Positions 53,460-63,987 are shown, counted from the first letter of the stretch. The stretch: 64,000 nt of DNA from Streptococcus sanguinis (GCA_013378335.1 CP040556.1:930001-994000), one strand, 5' to 3'. Notes: generated from the sequence alone by a model not told the origin. Numbers and translations are program-made.

Positions 53460-55202
53460 ATGAAAGATTTATTGAAATATTTCAAGGGCTATATCAGGGA
53501 GTCTTTGCTGGGGCCCTTGTTCAAGCTTTTGGAAGCCAGTTTTGAACTATTGGTTCCGCTTTTGATTGCGAGGATTGTGGACGAGACCATTCCTAGACAA
53601 GACAGCTCCCATCTCTACTGGATGGTTTTTCTTTTGATGGGTTTGGCTGCGCTGGGTGTGGTGGTAGCGGTGGTGGCCCAGTATTATTCGTCAAAGGCGG
53701 CAGTGGGCTTTACTCGTCAGATGACAGGTGACCTCTATCAAAAGATTCTGCGCTTGCCCAAGGCCAGTCGGGATGAGCTGACGACCTCAAGCTTGGTGAC
53801 TCGGCTGACGAGCGACACCTATCAGATCCAGATGGGCATCAATCAATTTCTTCGTCTCTTTCTGCGGGCGCCTATCATCGTTTTTGGCTCCATCATTATG
53901 GCCTTTACTATCAGTCCGGCCATTACCTTGTGGTTCTTGCTCATGGTGGCAATTTTAACGGCTATTATCGTTTTCATGTCTCGTCTCATGAATCCTCTCT
54001 ATGCTAAGATTCGCCAGCTGACAGATCAGCTAGTCAATCTGACGCGTGAGCAGCTGCAGGGCATGCGGGTTATACGAGCTTTCGGTCAGACTCAGCGCGA
54101 GGTTCAGACCTTTCGCAATCGTAACGAGCTCTATAAAACCTGGCAAATCAGGACGGGAGCTCTGGCTAGTCTGATTAGCCCTCTGACCTTTCTTACAGTC
54201 AATGGTACTCTGGTTGCTGTGATTTGGCAGGGGAATGCTTTTATTGGTAAGGGATTGCTGACCCAGGGGATGCTAGTGGCCTTGGTCAATTATTTATTGC
54301 AAATTTTGGTGGAATTGCTCAAGCTGGCTATGCTAGTCAACTCACTCAATCAAAGCTATATCAGTGCAGGCCGCATTAGTCAGGTCTTCGAGCAAGCAGA
54401 AGAAGATGTCCTGCAGGAATTAGTGCAGGAAACAGCTCTGCTAGATCAAGCTATTAAAGTCCAGCAGGTCAGCTTTTCCTATCCAAATGCAGCTAGTCCT
54501 GCCCTGACAGGTCTGACTTTTGATTTGAAAAACGGCCAGACTTTAGGTGTTATTGGTGGGACAGGTTCAGGTAAGTCTACCCTGGTTCAGCTGCTGGCTC
54601 ATCTCTATCCAGTTGCTGCTGGTCAGTTGACCATCTTTTCCCAAGGACGCAGTCCTAAAAATCTGAGCGAATGGCGGTCTTGGATCAGTCTGGTACCTCA
54701 GAAGGCGGAGCTTTTTCAAGGAACTGTTCGCTCCAATCTGACTTTAGGACTGTCAACCAAGCCAACGGACGCAGACTTGTGGCAGGCTTTAGAGATTGCT
54801 CAGGCGGCAGACTTTGTCTCTCAGAAGGAAGGTGGCTTGGATGCGACTGTAGAGGCCTTTGGCCGGAATTTTTCTGGCGGTCAGCGTCAGCGTTTAACCA
54901 TTACCAGAGCTGTCTTGCGGAGGGCGCCTTTCTTGGTTTTAGATGATGCGACCTCAGCTCTGGACTATCTGACAGAGGCAAGACTCTTGCATGCTATTAA
55001 GAATGAGTTGACAGAGACCAGTTTGGTCTTGATCTCTCAGCGGACCAATAGCTTGCGCTCAGCGGACCAAATTTTAGTCCTAGATAAGGGAGAACAGGTG
55101 GCTCTTGGTCGCCATGAGGAACTCTTAGGCAGCTCCGCCATTTACCGAGAAATTCATCACTCACAGCATAGTCAAGGAGAGGAGGGAAAGCATGAAGCAT
55201 AA
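53460..55202 (+). CDS. ABC exporter half, degenerate nucleotide site (heterodimer subunit A2)
   Basis: 580 aa. Six TM helices and an NBD with Walker A GGTGSGKST, signature FSGGQRQRL, but Walker B LVLDDATSALD (Asp at the catalytic Glu position) and Gln for the H-loop His (ISQRTNS). So it is the degenerate half of an asymmetric exporter, as in LmrCD-type pairs. It overlaps the partner by 11 bp. The substrate may be a drug, unknown. Confidence 0.9.
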   Translation: MKDLLKYFKGYIRESLLGPLFKLLEASFELLVPLLIARIVDETIPRQDSSHLYWMVFLLMGLAALGVVVAVVAQYYSSKAAVGFTRQMTGDLYQKILRLPKASRDELTTSSLVTRLTSDTYQIQMGINQFLRLFLRAPIIVFGSIIMAFTISPAITLWFLLMVAILTAIIVFMSRLMNPLYAKIRQLTDQLVNLTREQLQGMRVIRAFGQTQREVQTFRNRNELYKTWQIRTGALASLISPLTFLTVNGTLVAVIWQGNAFIGKGLLTQGMLVALVNYLLQILVELLKLAMLVNSLNQSYISAGRISQVFEQAEEDVLQELVQETALLDQAIKVQQVSFSYPNAASPALTGLTFDLKNGQTLGVIGGTGSGKSTLVQLLAHLYPVAAGQLTIFSQGRSPKNLSEWRSWISLVPQKAELFQGTVRSNLTLGLSTKPTDADLWQALEIAQAADFVSQKEGGLDATVEAFGRNFSGGQRQRLTITRAVLRRAPFLVLDDATSALDYLTEARLLHAIKNELTETSLVLISQRTNSLRSADQILVLDKGEQVALGRHEELLGSSAIYREIHHSQHSQGEEGKHEA

Positions 55203-56928
55203 GACATCACCTAGTAGCTTGAGGCGTTTGACTCGAGATTTGCTGCAGGCGCGCTGGCTCTTTCTCCTAGCTAGTCTGGGAACGGTGGCTCAAGTGGCTC
55301 TAACTGTTCTTCTTCCAGTTTTAATCGGGAATGCGGTTGATAGTGTTCTTCTTCCTCAAGCGGAGCAGCATTTGATGCCGATTTTGGGGCAGATGCTGTT
55401 GGTCATCTTAGCCAATACGCTGATTCAGTGGCTCAATCCCTTGCTCTATAATCAGCTGGTCTATCGCTATAGCCAGCAGCTCCGACAGGGTATTATCAAG
55501 AAAGTACACTATCTGCCTTTGGCCTATCTGGATCGGCAGGGAACTGGCGACTTGGTTAGTCGGGTGACGACAGATTTGGAGCAGCTCAGCAATGGCCTAC
55601 TTATGGTTTTTAATCAATTTTTTGTGGGTTTGCTGACAATTTTAGTGACCATCATTAGTATGGCTCAGTTGGACTTTTTCCTCCTGCTTTTGGTCTTGCT
55701 TTTGACGCCCCTTTCTCTTTTCTTAGCGCGCTTTATAGCCAAAAAGAGTTTTAGCTTTTTCCAACGTCAGACGCAGGCCAGAGGAGCGCAGACTCAACTG
55801 ATTGAGGAAAGTCTGACCCAGGAAAGTCTGATACAGGCTTTTAATGCTCAAGAGCAGTTTGATGCAGCTTTTACTCGCAGCAATCAAACCTATGCGGACT
55901 ATTCTCAGGCGGCTATTTTCTATTCTTCGACGGTCAATCCTTCGACTCGTTTTATCAATGCCCTGATCTATGCTTTAATTGTAGGCTTTGGGGCTGTCCG
56001 AATCATTCAGGGAACAGGCTTTACGGTTGGGCAGCTGGTAACTTTTCTCAACTACGTCAACCAGTACACCAAGCCTTTCAATGATATATCGTCAGTCATG
56101 TCGGAATTGCAGAGCGCTTTAGCTTGTGCAGAGCGGATTTATAGCGTTTTGGACCAAGAAGAAATGGCAGAGTCTGGTCAGGAAATTCTTCGGTCTGAAG
56201 ATGTAAAAGGACAGATTAGTTTTGAGCATGTAGCTTTTGGCTATGAGCCTGAAAAAGAGCTGATTCAGGATTTGAATATAAGGATTCCAGCAGCTAGCAA
56301 GGTCGCCATTGTCGGTCCCACTGGTGCTGGCAAGTCAACTCTGATCAATCTCCTCATGCGCTTTTACAATGTTGATAGTGGTCTTATTTCACTAGACGAT
56401 GTTCCCATCAGTCATTACACTAGAGCCTCTTATCGTCAGCAGTTTGGCATGGTACTGCAAGAGACTTGGCTCAAGACGGCGACCATTCATGACAACATAG
56501 CTTTTGGCCGGCCAGATGCCAGCCGAGAGGAGGTCATTGAAGCTGCCAAGGCGGCCAATGCTCATTTCTTTATCCAGCAGCTGCCTCAGGGGTATGATAC
56601 TTACCTGGCGGATGCTGGGGACTCCCTTTCTCAAGGTCAGCGGCAGCTCTTGACCATTGCGCGTGTCTTCCTTTCGGTTCCTAAAATCCTAATCTTGGAT
56701 GAGGCGACTTCCTCTATCGATACTCGGACAGAAGTCTTGATTCAGGAGGCTTTCAGCAAGCTCATGGTGGGGCGTACTAGCTTTATCATCGCCCACCGCC
56801 TGTCTACTATTCAAAATGCTGACATCATCCTCGTTATGGTAGATGGCAATATCGTCGAACATGGGAATCATCAGGAGCTCATGGCAGCCAGAGGCGTTTA
56901 TTACCAAATGCAGACGGCGCAGGAGTAG
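55192..56928 (+). CDS. ABC exporter half, catalytic (heterodimer subunit B2)
   Basis: 578 aa. NBD with Walker A GPTGAGKST, Walker B LILDEATSSID, H-loop IAHRLS, and a changed signature LSQGQ. It complements subunit A2: A2 provides the canonical SGGQ and B2 the catalytic Glu, leaving one functional site. The structured repeat at 56975 follows it. Confidence 0.9.
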   Translation: MKHKTSPSSLRRLTRDLLQARWLFLLASLGTVAQVALTVLLPVLIGNAVDSVLLPQAEQHLMPILGQMLLVILANTLIQWLNPLLYNQLVYRYSQQLRQGIIKKVHYLPLAYLDRQGTGDLVSRVTTDLEQLSNGLLMVFNQFFVGLLTILVTIISMAQLDFFLLLLVLLLTPLSLFLARFIAKKSFSFFQRQTQARGAQTQLIEESLTQESLIQAFNAQEQFDAAFTRSNQTYADYSQAAIFYSSTVNPSTRFINALIYALIVGFGAVRIIQGTGFTVGQLVTFLNYVNQYTKPFNDISSVMSELQSALACAERIYSVLDQEEMAESGQEILRSEDVKGQISFEHVAFGYEPEKELIQDLNIRIPAASKVAIVGPTGAGKSTLINLLMRFYNVDSGLISLDDVPISHYTRASYRQQFGMVLQETWLKTATIHDNIAFGRPDASREEVIEAAKAANAHFFIQQLPQGYDTYLADAGDSLSQGQRQLLTIARVFLSVPKILILDEATSSIDTRTEVLIQEAFSKLMVGRTSFIIAHRLSTIQNADIILVMVDGNIVEHGNHQELMAARGVYYQMQTAQE

Positions 56929-56974
56929 AAGGGAGCATTATTAAAGTTCAAAGATTGATGCTAAACAAAACTAA

Positions 56975-57135
56975 AGAGTCTGGGACAAAAAGATTTCAAT
57001 TTTTAAAAATCTTAATTATCAAGCCCTTCAAATCTATAATTAAATGCGAAAAGCGAACAAAGCAGAATTCTGATTACCAGAAAACTAGTTTTGTTCGCTT
57101 TTTATATTTGAGGTTGGACTTTTGTCCCAGACTCT
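56975..57135. repeat. Structured intergenic element with nested hairpins
   Basis: Outer arms AGAGTCTGGGACAAAA (56975-56990) and TTTGTCCCAGACTCT (to 57135) enclose an inner terminator-like hairpin AAAAGCGAACAAA...TTTGTTCGCTTTTT (57049-57102). The arm motif GGGACA/TGTCCC also occurs in the 174-bp repeat. It lies between convergent genes, so it probably terminates both. Confidence 0.75.
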
Positions 57136-57141
57136 TTTTGC

Positions 57142-58668
57142 TTATAATTCAACTTCCTCCAACCCTGTCTCCGTAAGTCGATAAATCTTCTGGCAGACTT
57201 CTTTGAGAAAGATTCGGTCGTGGGAGACAGCGATAATGGCGCCAGGATAGGTCGCCAAAAACTGGCGAACCTGAGGCTGAGAGGTGGGAGAGAAGTTGCG
57301 GGTTGGTTCGTCCAGAAGGAGGACATTGGGACGGTCTAGGACAAGTTTGAGCAGGAGGAGCTTGGCTTTTTGACCTCCGGAAAGCTGCCCAATCGGGTGG
57401 CGGGCCTCGTCGCGCGTGAATTGGAGACTGGCCAGATGAGTCAGGATTTTCTCCTCCTGGGACTTGTCGCCAGAGGGAGCCAGAAAGTCCAAAGGACTGC
57501 TCTCATCAGCCAGCAAGTCTCCATAATGCTGGGGCATGTAGCCGACCCGCATATCTGTCCGCTCACGCAGAATCTTCCATATTTCCTTAAGCAGAGTAGA
57601 CTTGCCTGAGCCATTAGCACCAATCAGTCCGATTTTTTCCTGGCCGCAGACCTCCAGAGTCAGGTTTTCCGCCAGTTGTCGTTCGTCTATTTCTAGTTCC
57701 ATTTCTTCTAATTTTAGGATTCTTTTGCTCAATGGCAGAGCTTCTATGTTTGAGAAGTGAAGGCTGATGGCATCTTCCTGTGTTGGGATTTCTGTCATTT
57801 CAGCAGCTGCCTTTTCAAATCGCTTGCCCTGTGAGAGAACGTTTTTCATCTTCTTAGCTACCAGTCGACCTGCAGTAGCGTCATGGGTGTTTCGTAAAGT
57901 ATGCTCCACACTCTGCTTAACCCGTCGGTGTTTTTCCATGGTCTTGGCGTGTTCTTCCCGCTCTTTCCGTGCCAATTGACCTTGTTTTTCAAAGGATTCC
58001 TGACGTTGATGGCGGTAATTTTCATAGTTCAGACTCTTGACACTGGTTCTAGCCTCCTGCTTCTTTTTGATTCGCTCCAGATGAACAATCTTGGTCGCAG
58101 CTTGAGCGAGAAAGTGCTCGTCGTGAGAGACGAAAAGGACAGTTTGCTGGATATGGGTGATAAAGTTTTCCAGCCAAGTCAGGGTTTCGAGATCAAGGTC
58201 ATTAGAGGGCTCGTCAAGAAAGAGAATATCCCAATCACTGGCTAGTTTCTTGATGAGCTGAACTTTAAGCTTTTCTCCTCCAGATAGGCTGGCGAGCTGC
58301 TGCTGACTGGCAAAACGCTGGCTGTCAAAGTTGAGCTCGCCAGCATAGCGATAGAGCTTGGCATAGTCTAGCTCGGTCTCAAAATCAGCAAAGAAATAGT
58401 CATTGAGCGTTAGTTGGGCATCCTTTGAAGGAAGCTGCTGGGGTAAGTAGACAGCAGCAGTATAGGACTTGTCAATCTGTCCGCTGTAGCTGACATAGGA
58501 ACTGACCAGTCGCTCGTCTAGCAGGAGCTTGAGCAGGGTGGACTTGCCATTGCCCTCCTCACCGATAATAGCAATCTTGTCTCCTTGATTGACAGTCAGT
58601 GACAAATCTTTGACTAACTCTTTCAGGTCTTTTAGGTGGGTGATCGTTAGATTTCTTATTTGAAGCAT
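57142..58668 (-). CDS. ABC-F ATPase (ribosomal protection/translation factor)
   Basis: 508 aa with two NBDs and no TM. NBD1 has Walker A GEEGNGKST and signature LSGGEKLKV with Walker B FLDEPSNDLD. NBD2 has GANGSGKST, LSGGQKAKL and LLDEPTRNF. The linker between them, with the long coiled region (about 185-270) including KEREEHAKTMEKHRR, is the P-site tRNA interaction motif in this class. The long leader suggests an antibiotic-responsive resistance factor, but the exact drug class cannot be told. Confidence 0.85.
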   Translation of the reverse strand: MLQIRNLTITHLKDLKELVKDLSLTVNQGDKIAIIGEEGNGKSTLLKLLLDERLVSSYVSYSGQIDKSYTAAVYLPQQLPSKDAQLTLNDYFFADFETELDYAKLYRYAGELNFDSQRFASQQQLASLSGGEKLKVQLIKKLASDWDILFLDEPSNDLDLETLTWLENFITHIQQTVLFVSHDEHFLAQAATKIVHLERIKKKQEARTSVKSLNYENYRHQRQESFEKQGQLARKEREEHAKTMEKHRRVKQSVEHTLRNTHDATAGRLVAKKMKNVLSQGKRFEKAAAEMTEIPTQEDAISLHFSNIEALPLSKRILKLEEMELEIDERQLAENLTLEVCGQEKIGLIGANGSGKSTLLKEIWKILRERTDMRVGYMPQHYGDLLADESSPLDFLAPSGDKSQEEKILTHLASLQFTRDEARHPIGQLSGGQKAKLLLLKLVLDRPNVLLLDEPTRNFSPTSQPQVRQFLATYPGAIIAVSHDRIFLKEVCQKIYRLTETGLEEVEL

Positions 58669-58952
58669 AGATGTCTCCTTCGTTTTTTAACACAAAATAC
58701 AGCCCTGCTTTATTTAGCAGAGCTGTTGAGATTGCACAAAGCAGACATAGGAGTGTCCAAGTAGGCTTATTCGTCTATAGGCTTCCAGCTTCCACTGTCA
58801 TAGTAATCTAAAGATAAGCAAATAAAAGCTAGAAGGCACAAAAAACGAACATCCCGCGGATATGCAGAAACATGACAAAATCTACTAAATAAAGTTTCCT
58901 TTAAAAAATAGATTTAATTTTTCATGTCTCCGTGTACCTCCGAAATAGTTCT
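58669..58952 (-). promoter_or_regulatory. Probable attenuator leader of the ABC-F gene
   Basis: A leader of about 280 nt between the promoter and the ABC-F start holds a terminator-like hairpin ACAGCTCTGC-TAAATAAA-GCAGGGCTGT (58698-58725) with a U-rich tail ATTTTGTGTT just ahead of the RBS. Short upstream ORFs are MKN (ATG about 58923), MFLHIRGMFVFCAF (ATG about 58872) and MTVEAGSL. Antibiotic-responsive ABC-F genes often use such leader-peptide attenuators. This is inference from structure. Confidence 0.5.
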
Positions 58953-58958
58953 GTCTTA

Positions 58959-58987
58959 AGTCTAGCAAAAGATAGTAGATACGTCAA
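58959..58987 (-). promoter_or_regulatory. ABC-F promoter
   Basis: On the minus strand, -35 TTGACG (58987-58982), 17-bp spacer, -10 TAGACT (58964-58959). It lies only about 25 bp outside the IS30-family left end (59012). Confidence 0.7.
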
Positions 58988-59011
58988 GCGCTTTCAAAAA
59001 AATAAAAATTT

Positions 59012-60058
59012 CCTAAATTGTCAAATTAAGTTAGACTTTTCAAGTAACTCAGAAAAACTTGGTATGGTGTTTGATAATTTAAAGATTTCCTAGGAATTCT
59101 ATTTCTTTTATCAGCGATAGCTGATAAATAATTTTGAGAAATAGCAGTAAAATCCATTTGTTTCGGTAATCCATTTCGTCTTAATAAGCCATTAGAATGT
59201 TCATTGAGGCCTCTTTGACCAGGACAGCCTGGATCCGCAAAGAAAATATCAATGTCATGCGCATTCGAAATAGACTTCCAATTAGAAAATTCTTTCCCAC
59301 AATCAAAAGTTATCGACTTAAAAAGATGGCTGGGAACTTGAGACAACCATTGATTGATGGAAACCTCAATATCACTTGCTTTCCGTCCATTAGTTTTCAG
59401 TGTGATGATGGCTTTTGAGAGGCGTTCTACCAAAGTAATAACCGCACTTTTGTGTTTCTCGCCAACAATGGTATCCCCTTCTAGATGACCAAATTCTGTC
59501 TTAAAATTAGGATAAATGGCTGCTCTCTCACGTAAATCTCTGCGAAACGCTTGTTTTCCTCGTTTTTCGCTATGACCATTTGGTTTTCTTTTGCCTTTCC
59601 AAGGGAGATCCTCTTTCTTTAAAATACCACGGTCTGCTAGTCGATAGAGAGTTCTCATAGAACAAGAAACCCTATCTGGATAAGTTCCTTTAATGACATC
59701 AAGGCTCCAATTTTGTTCTAAATGAGTTTGGATAAAATCTTTTTCTGCTTGCGTAAGCCTTGTTTTATTCCGACCACAGCGTTTCTTATTGACTTTATAT
59801 CGGTTATAGTAATCATAAGCAGAGTGCCCCTCTTTCAGATAGTTGATGACAGTGTAGATTGTCTGTTTCGATCTTCCTAGTGAGTTCGCAATATCTGAAA
59901 TTTTTATGTCTTCTTGATAGTAAGCCTCTATCATTACGAGTTCATTTGAGGTAAGATGTGTATAGGTCATTTATGTTAGTTCCTTTCAGACAAATGTGGT
60001 GTTTATCTGAGCCTAATATAGATGGCTTTTTCTGTCTATCTTAATTTTACAAATTGGG
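59012..60058 (-). mobile_element. IS30-family (IS1239-like) insertion sequence
   Basis: Terminal repeats CCTAAATTGTCAAATTAAG (left) and, as complement, CCCAATTTGTAAAATTAAG (right), continuing TTAGAC/ATAGAC. A TTT at both outer sides may be the target duplication but could be chance. It sits just upstream of the ABC-F promoter. Length is about 1047 bp, as for IS1239-like elements. Confidence 0.8.
59026..59970 (-). CDS. IS30-family transposase
   Basis: 314 aa. It has an N-terminal HTH (ISDIANSLGRSKQTIYTVINYL) and a second HTH-like region, then an integrase core with DDE: HLEGDTIVG, TFDCGKEFSNW, and the Glu in GLNEHSNGLLRRNGLPK. It is typical of streptococcal IS1239. The frame is complete. Confidence 0.92.
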   Translation of the reverse strand: MTYTHLTSNELVMIEAYYQEDIKISDIANSLGRSKQTIYTVINYLKEGHSAYDYYNRYKVNKKRCGRNKTRLTQAEKDFIQTHLEQNWSLDVIKGTYPDRVSCSMRTLYRLADRGILKKEDLPWKGKRKPNGHSEKRGKQAFRRDLRERAAIYPNFKTEFGHLEGDTIVGEKHKSAVITLVERLSKAIITLKTNGRKASDIEVSINQWLSQVPSHLFKSITFDCGKEFSNWKSISNAHDIDIFFADPGCPGQRGLNEHSNGLLRRNGLPKQMDFTAISQNYLSAIADKRNRIPRKSLNYQTPYQVFLSYLKSLT

Positions 60059-60166
60059 TTTTTAAAAGTTTTTTTGGATACTATTTTATAAACTCTCTAA
60101 GTATATTGGTTTCAAGGCGATACTGTCAATAATTTTGTGTAAACACTCAAGCAGAGTTACGAAGTG

Positions 60167-60753
60167 TTAATCAAAAAAGCTTTCAAGTGTGTCAGAACAT
60201 TGGCCAAATCCTTTATGGATTCGTTGACTTTGCTTGAAATTATAATCTTCAAACAGGGTAACTAAATAACGTTCCAGAGCCTCCTCATTAGGGAAAAGAA
60301 CCTTCTTTTTCGTTTGACGTTTGATTTCTTTGTTGAGAGATTCAATAAGATTTGTAGAATAAATGCTATGCCAAATCTGGTAGGGAAACTGATAAAAAGT
60401 TAAAAGATTGTCCGTATTCTCTAGACTTTCCATGACTTTCCTATACTTTGGTTTCCATTCAGCGATAAAGTCCTCTAAAGCTTGTACTGCCATTTCTAAA
60501 TTTTCAGCACGATAAATCCTTTTAAATTGCCCCAGAATGACTGCTCTATCTACTCGTTTGACTTTACTATCCAAATTTCGACTGATATGAATTAAGCAAC
60601 GTTGTTGCTTGGCTAATGGATAAGCCTGACTGATCATCTGCTCAAGTCCCTTGAAGCCATCTGTGACTACGAGTGAAACCTGTTGAATCCCTTGATTTTG
60701 AAGCTTGTCTAGCATAGTCGACCAAGAAGCATTATTTTCATTTGGGGCAATCT
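60167..60753 (-). pseudogene. IS256-family transposase, C-terminal remnant
   Basis: 182 aa from the ATG at 60715, with the frame continuing upstream through NEIAPNENNASWST to about 60753. It contains VVTDGFKGLEQMI, CLIHISRNLDSKVKR and the late Glu of the DDE triad in TNLIESLNKEIKRQTKKK. The N-terminal half is missing, so it is inactive. The left end adjoins the IS30-family element. Its other side truncates the membrane gene at 60754. Confidence 0.75.
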
Positions 60754-60994
60754 CATTCTGCTTTTACTGGCTGCCATGAATCAGGACTACTCAATTGTTC
60801 AATCTTGGCGTTATATGGTCTTTGCAGGACTGGGTCTATTCTTAGCAGGATGTGCGGTTTATCCGCTCTTTAGCAAGGCTCGAAAGGGGCTCGGAAAAGG
60901 TCGCCTTTTCCTGACGGTTCTGACTAGTTTATCTGCCCTTGCGATAGTATCTAATATCCTCTACTGGTCACTTTATCAATGGTGGGTGATGTAG
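60754..60994 (+). pseudogene. 5'-truncated membrane protein gene
   Basis: The frame ILLLLAAMNQDYSIVQSWRY... continues through a helix GLGLFLAGCAVYPLF and a second (LFLTVLTSLSALAIV) to the stop at 60994. The sequence upstream is IS256 remnant, so the 5' part of a membrane protein has been lost. The internal ATG at 60776 has no RBS. The missing part is of unknown size. Confidence 0.6.
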
Positions 60995-61016
60995 TTTAAA
61001 AATTCAGAAACAAGAA

Positions 61017-61042
61017 AAGAGCCGGCATATAAGCTGGCTCTT
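61017..61042. terminator. Terminator between truncated gene and amino-acid ABC operon
   Basis: AAGAGCCGGC-ATATAA-GCTGGCTCTT with AT-rich flanks. Confidence 0.75.
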
Positions 61043-61051
61043 CGTTTGGTT

Positions 61052-61792
61052 TTATACATTCAACACCTTGTCCAAGAAGTCTTTGAGACGTGGATGCTGT
61101 GGATTGTCAAAGATTTGGTCAGGCTTGCCGTCCTCTAGGAATTCACCATCAGCTGTAAAGATAACGCGGTTGGCTACCTGACGGGCAAAGCCCATCTCAT
61201 GGGTCACAATCAGCATGGTCATACCTTGCTGAGCCAGATCCTTCATAACGTTGAGAACGTCGCCGACCATTTCAGGGTCAAGGGCAGAAGTAGGCTCGTC
61301 AAAGAGCATGATATCTGGACTCATGGCCAGACCGCGAGCAATAGCTACCCGCTGCTTTTGACCGCCAGACAGACTGTCTGGACTAGCATCAGCCTTATCA
61401 GCCAAGCCGACCTTTTCTAAAAGCTCCATACCCAGCTTATTTGCTTCGTCTTGGGTCAAGCGCTTGTGCTCAACAGGAGCAAAGGTGATATTTTCCAGAA
61501 CAGTCATGTGCGGGAAGAGGTTGAAGTGCTGGAAGACCATACCGATATTTTCTCGGACCAGATCCACATCAGTCTTCTTGTCCGTCAGATCAAAGCCATC
61601 AACTGTTATGGTCCCGCTGGTCACTTCCTCTAGCAGGTTGAGACTGCGCAGGAAGGTTGATTTACCAGATCCAGAAGGACCGATGATGCAGACTACATCT
61701 CCCTCGTAGAATTTAGCAGTAATGCCCTTTAGGACTTCGTTTTCCCCGTAGTATTTATGAAGATCATTCACATCGATTTTTAATTTTGCCAT
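61052..61792 (-). CDS. glnQ: Polar amino-acid ABC transporter ATPase (GlnQ-type)
   Basis: 246 aa. Walker [11 protein letters not shown]-loop [20 protein letters not shown], signature [15 protein letters not shown], Walker [18 protein letters not shown]. It is the energising subunit of a glutamine/glutamate-type importer. Its start overlaps the stop of the permease gene by 1 bp. RBS not distinctive. Confidence 0.9.
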   Translation of the reverse strand: MAKLKIDVNDLHKYYGENEVLKGITAKFYEGDVVCIIGPSGSGKSTFLRSLNLLEEVTSGTITVDGFDLTDKKTDVDLVRENIGMVFQHFNLFPHMTVLENITFAPVEHKRLTQDEANKLGMELLEKVGLADKADASPDSLSGGQKQRVAIARGLAMSPDIMLFDEPTSALDPEMVGDVLNVMKDLAQQGMTMLIVTHEMGFARQVANRVIFTADGEFLEDGKPDQIFDNPQHPRLKDFLDKVLNV

Positions 61793-63960
61793 TACTTAAT
61801 CCTCTTTTCTAAGCGTTTTGCCAAGCGGGTCAAGAGCGTGATAATGATGAGATAGAGCACGGCTAGGATAGCATACATGCGGAAACTCTGATAGTTGCGA
61901 GCGATGATGTCCTTACCCGTTTTGAAGAGTTCGGCCAGTCCAATAGCTGAGACAATCGTTGTATCCTTGAGTGCGATGACAAACTGATTGACAAAGTTTG
62001 GCAGCATAATCTTGGTTGCCTGTGGCAGGATAATCTTGCGCATGGTCTTGGAGTAGGAAATCCCCAAGCTGCGGCTGGCTTCCATCTGTCCAACTGGAAC
62101 GGCTTGGATACCCCCGCGGACAATTTCTGCGATATAGGCGCCGGCATTGAGAGAGAGAGCGATGGTTCCTGCAACGAAAGCATTGATTGGGCTCTGTTGA
62201 CCAGTCATGGATTCGATTAAGTTAGGAATCCCCCAGAAGATAAAGGCTGCCACAATCATCAGTGGAATACCACGAATGACATCGACAAAGATTTCTGCAA
62301 TCCAGCGCAGCGGTTTATAAGGGCTGACGCTGAACATACCGAAGATAATCCCGATGACCATAGCAATGGCAAATGAAATCAGAGCCAAAGCAATCGTCAC
62401 TCCAAGACCTTTAAGAAGTTCTTGGTAGTTGTTTTGCAGCAAGCCCCAAATAGTGGACTCATCTACAGTGGATTCTTTTACCTCGCTAGCCAGATACTTG
62501 TCTAAAATCTCTTGGTACTTGCCGCTTTCTTTCAGGTTGGCCAGTCCATTGTTAAACATCTCAATCAACTCAGGATTGCTGCCTTTTTTAACTGCGAAAG
62601 CGACTTGACCACTTGGTGTACCTTCAATAGGTGTTTTAAGGTTCTTGCCTTGTTTGATAGCGTATTTGACAACAGGCTCATCATCCATCACAGCTGCGAC
62701 AGAGCCAGTGTTGAGGCTGTCATACATGGAAGCTGCATCTGAGAATGTTTTAATAGAGTAGCCGTACTTGCTCTTGTTTTCCTCAAGGAAAGTCTGAGAA
62801 GCGGTACCGGTTTTGACACCGACGGTTTTGCCCTTGAGTTCCTCGTAGGACTCGATATTGCTGCTGTCCTTGACTGCCAAGATAGAGTTGGCAGTATAGT
62901 AAGGATCGGAATAGTCAAAAGTTTTCTTGCGGGCATCAGTGACAGACATGCCGGCGATAATTCCGTCAGCCTGACCGGTCTGAACGCTATTGATAGCTGC
63001 ATCAAAGCCAGGGTTGGTTACTTCCACTGTAAAGCCTTGGTCTTTGGCAATAGCCTTAATCAGCTCCATGTCAATACCAGTATATTGGTTGCTGTCATCT
63101 TGGAAGACAAAAGGAGCAAAAGATGAGTCGCTGGCAATAATGTATTTGTCTTTTTTCGGAGTAGCTTTTTGACCGGCAGGAGTAGAAGTCTCTGGAACAG
63201 CCGAGTCAGAGCTGCCTTTAGAAGCCGTCCATTTATTGATGATTTCTTCCAGACTGCCGTCTTCCTTCATCTGTGCCAAAGCCTCGTTAAACTCAGTAAC
63301 TAAGTGCTCGTGCTTGCCGCCTTTTTTGACACCAAAAGCAAAGCTTCCAACAGCCTCACCTTTCATAGAAATTTTCAGGTTTTGGCCTTGATTGATGGCG
63401 TACTCAATGACCGGCTGATCGTCCATCACTGCATCGACATCACCAGCAGAAAGGCTGTTATACATTAAGTCGCCCGTATCAAAGGTTTTTAGAGTGTAAC
63501 CATACTTATCCTTGTTCTTCTCAAGGAAGCGTTGGGCAGCCGTTCCAGTTTTGACACCGACTTTCTTTCCTTTCAGCTGTTCATATTTGCTGATGGTGTT
63601 TGCCTTGGTCGTCGCGATAACGACCTTGGTGTCATAGTAGGTATCAGACATGGTAAAGACTTTTTCGCGCTCGCTGGTCTTGGTCATACCAGCCATAATG
63701 GCATCCGCCTGGCCGGATTGGACCGCATTGACAGCTGCATCGAAGCCTGGGAAGCTCATGTCAATGTCCCACCCCTTGATTTCTGCGACCTTGTTGATGA
63801 TATCAACGTCAATCCCCTTGTAAGTCTGATCAGAATCTTTAAATTCAAATGGTGCGTAAGCAGTATCGGATACGATTTTGACCGTATCTGCCTGGGCTGT
63901 CGCCCCTAACGCAAAAAATGGAAATAATGTTAGCAAGACTGCTAAGAATTTTTTCTTCAT
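61792..63960 (-). CDS. Fused double substrate-binding/permease protein (GlnP-type)
   Basis: 722 aa from ATG at 63960 (RBS AGGAGGAAG). It has a signal peptide (1-25), SBP domain 1 (about 26-245, [14 protein letters not shown]), SBP domain 2 (about 265-490, [15 protein letters not shown]) and a BPD permease (about 510-722) with EAA loop [28 protein letters not shown] (in parts). The two fused SBPs resemble lactococcal GlnP, where they bind glutamine, glutamate and asparagine. The -10 TATAAT is at 63993-63988; the -35 lies outside the window. Confidence 0.92.
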   Translation of the reverse strand: MKKKFLAVLLTLFPFFALGATAQADTVKIVSDTAYAPFEFKDSDQTYKGIDVDIINKVAEIKGWDIDMSFPGFDAAVNAVQSGQADAIMAGMTKTSEREKVFTMSDTYYDTKVVIATTKANTISKYEQLKGKKVGVKTGTAAQRFLEKNKDKYGYTLKTFDTGDLMYNSLSAGDVDAVMDDQPVIEYAINQGQNLKISMKGEAVGSFAFGVKKGGKHEHLVTEFNEALAQMKEDGSLEEIINKWTASKGSSDSAVPETSTPAGQKATPKKDKYIIASDSSFAPFVFQDDSNQYTGIDMELIKAIAKDQGFTVEVTNPGFDAAINSVQTGQADGIIAGMSVTDARKKTFDYSDPYYTANSILAVKDSSNIESYEELKGKTVGVKTGTASQTFLEENKSKYGYSIKTFSDAASMYDSLNTGSVAAVMDDEPVVKYAIKQGKNLKTPIEGTPSGQVAFAVKKGSNPELIEMFNNGLANLKESGKYQEILDKYLASEVKESTVDESTIWGLLQNNYQELLKGLGVTIALALISFAIAMVIGIIFGMFSVSPYKPLRWIAEIFVDVIRGIPLMIVAAFIFWGIPNLIESMTGQQSPINAFVAGTIALSLNAGAYIAEIVRGGIQAVPVGQMEASRSLGISYSKTMRKIILPQATKIMLPNFVNQFVIALKDTTIVSAIGLAELFKTGKDIIARNYQSFRMYAILAVLYLIIITLLTRLAKRLEKRIK

Positions 63961-63987
63961 TTTCTTCCTCCTTTTTAGCATTCTAGC

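Noticed and set aside
59009..60061. TTT as target duplication of the IS30-family element
   Set aside because: The matching trinucleotide lies in T-rich sequence and the exact ends are uncertain by a few bases, so it is not claimed as a duplication.
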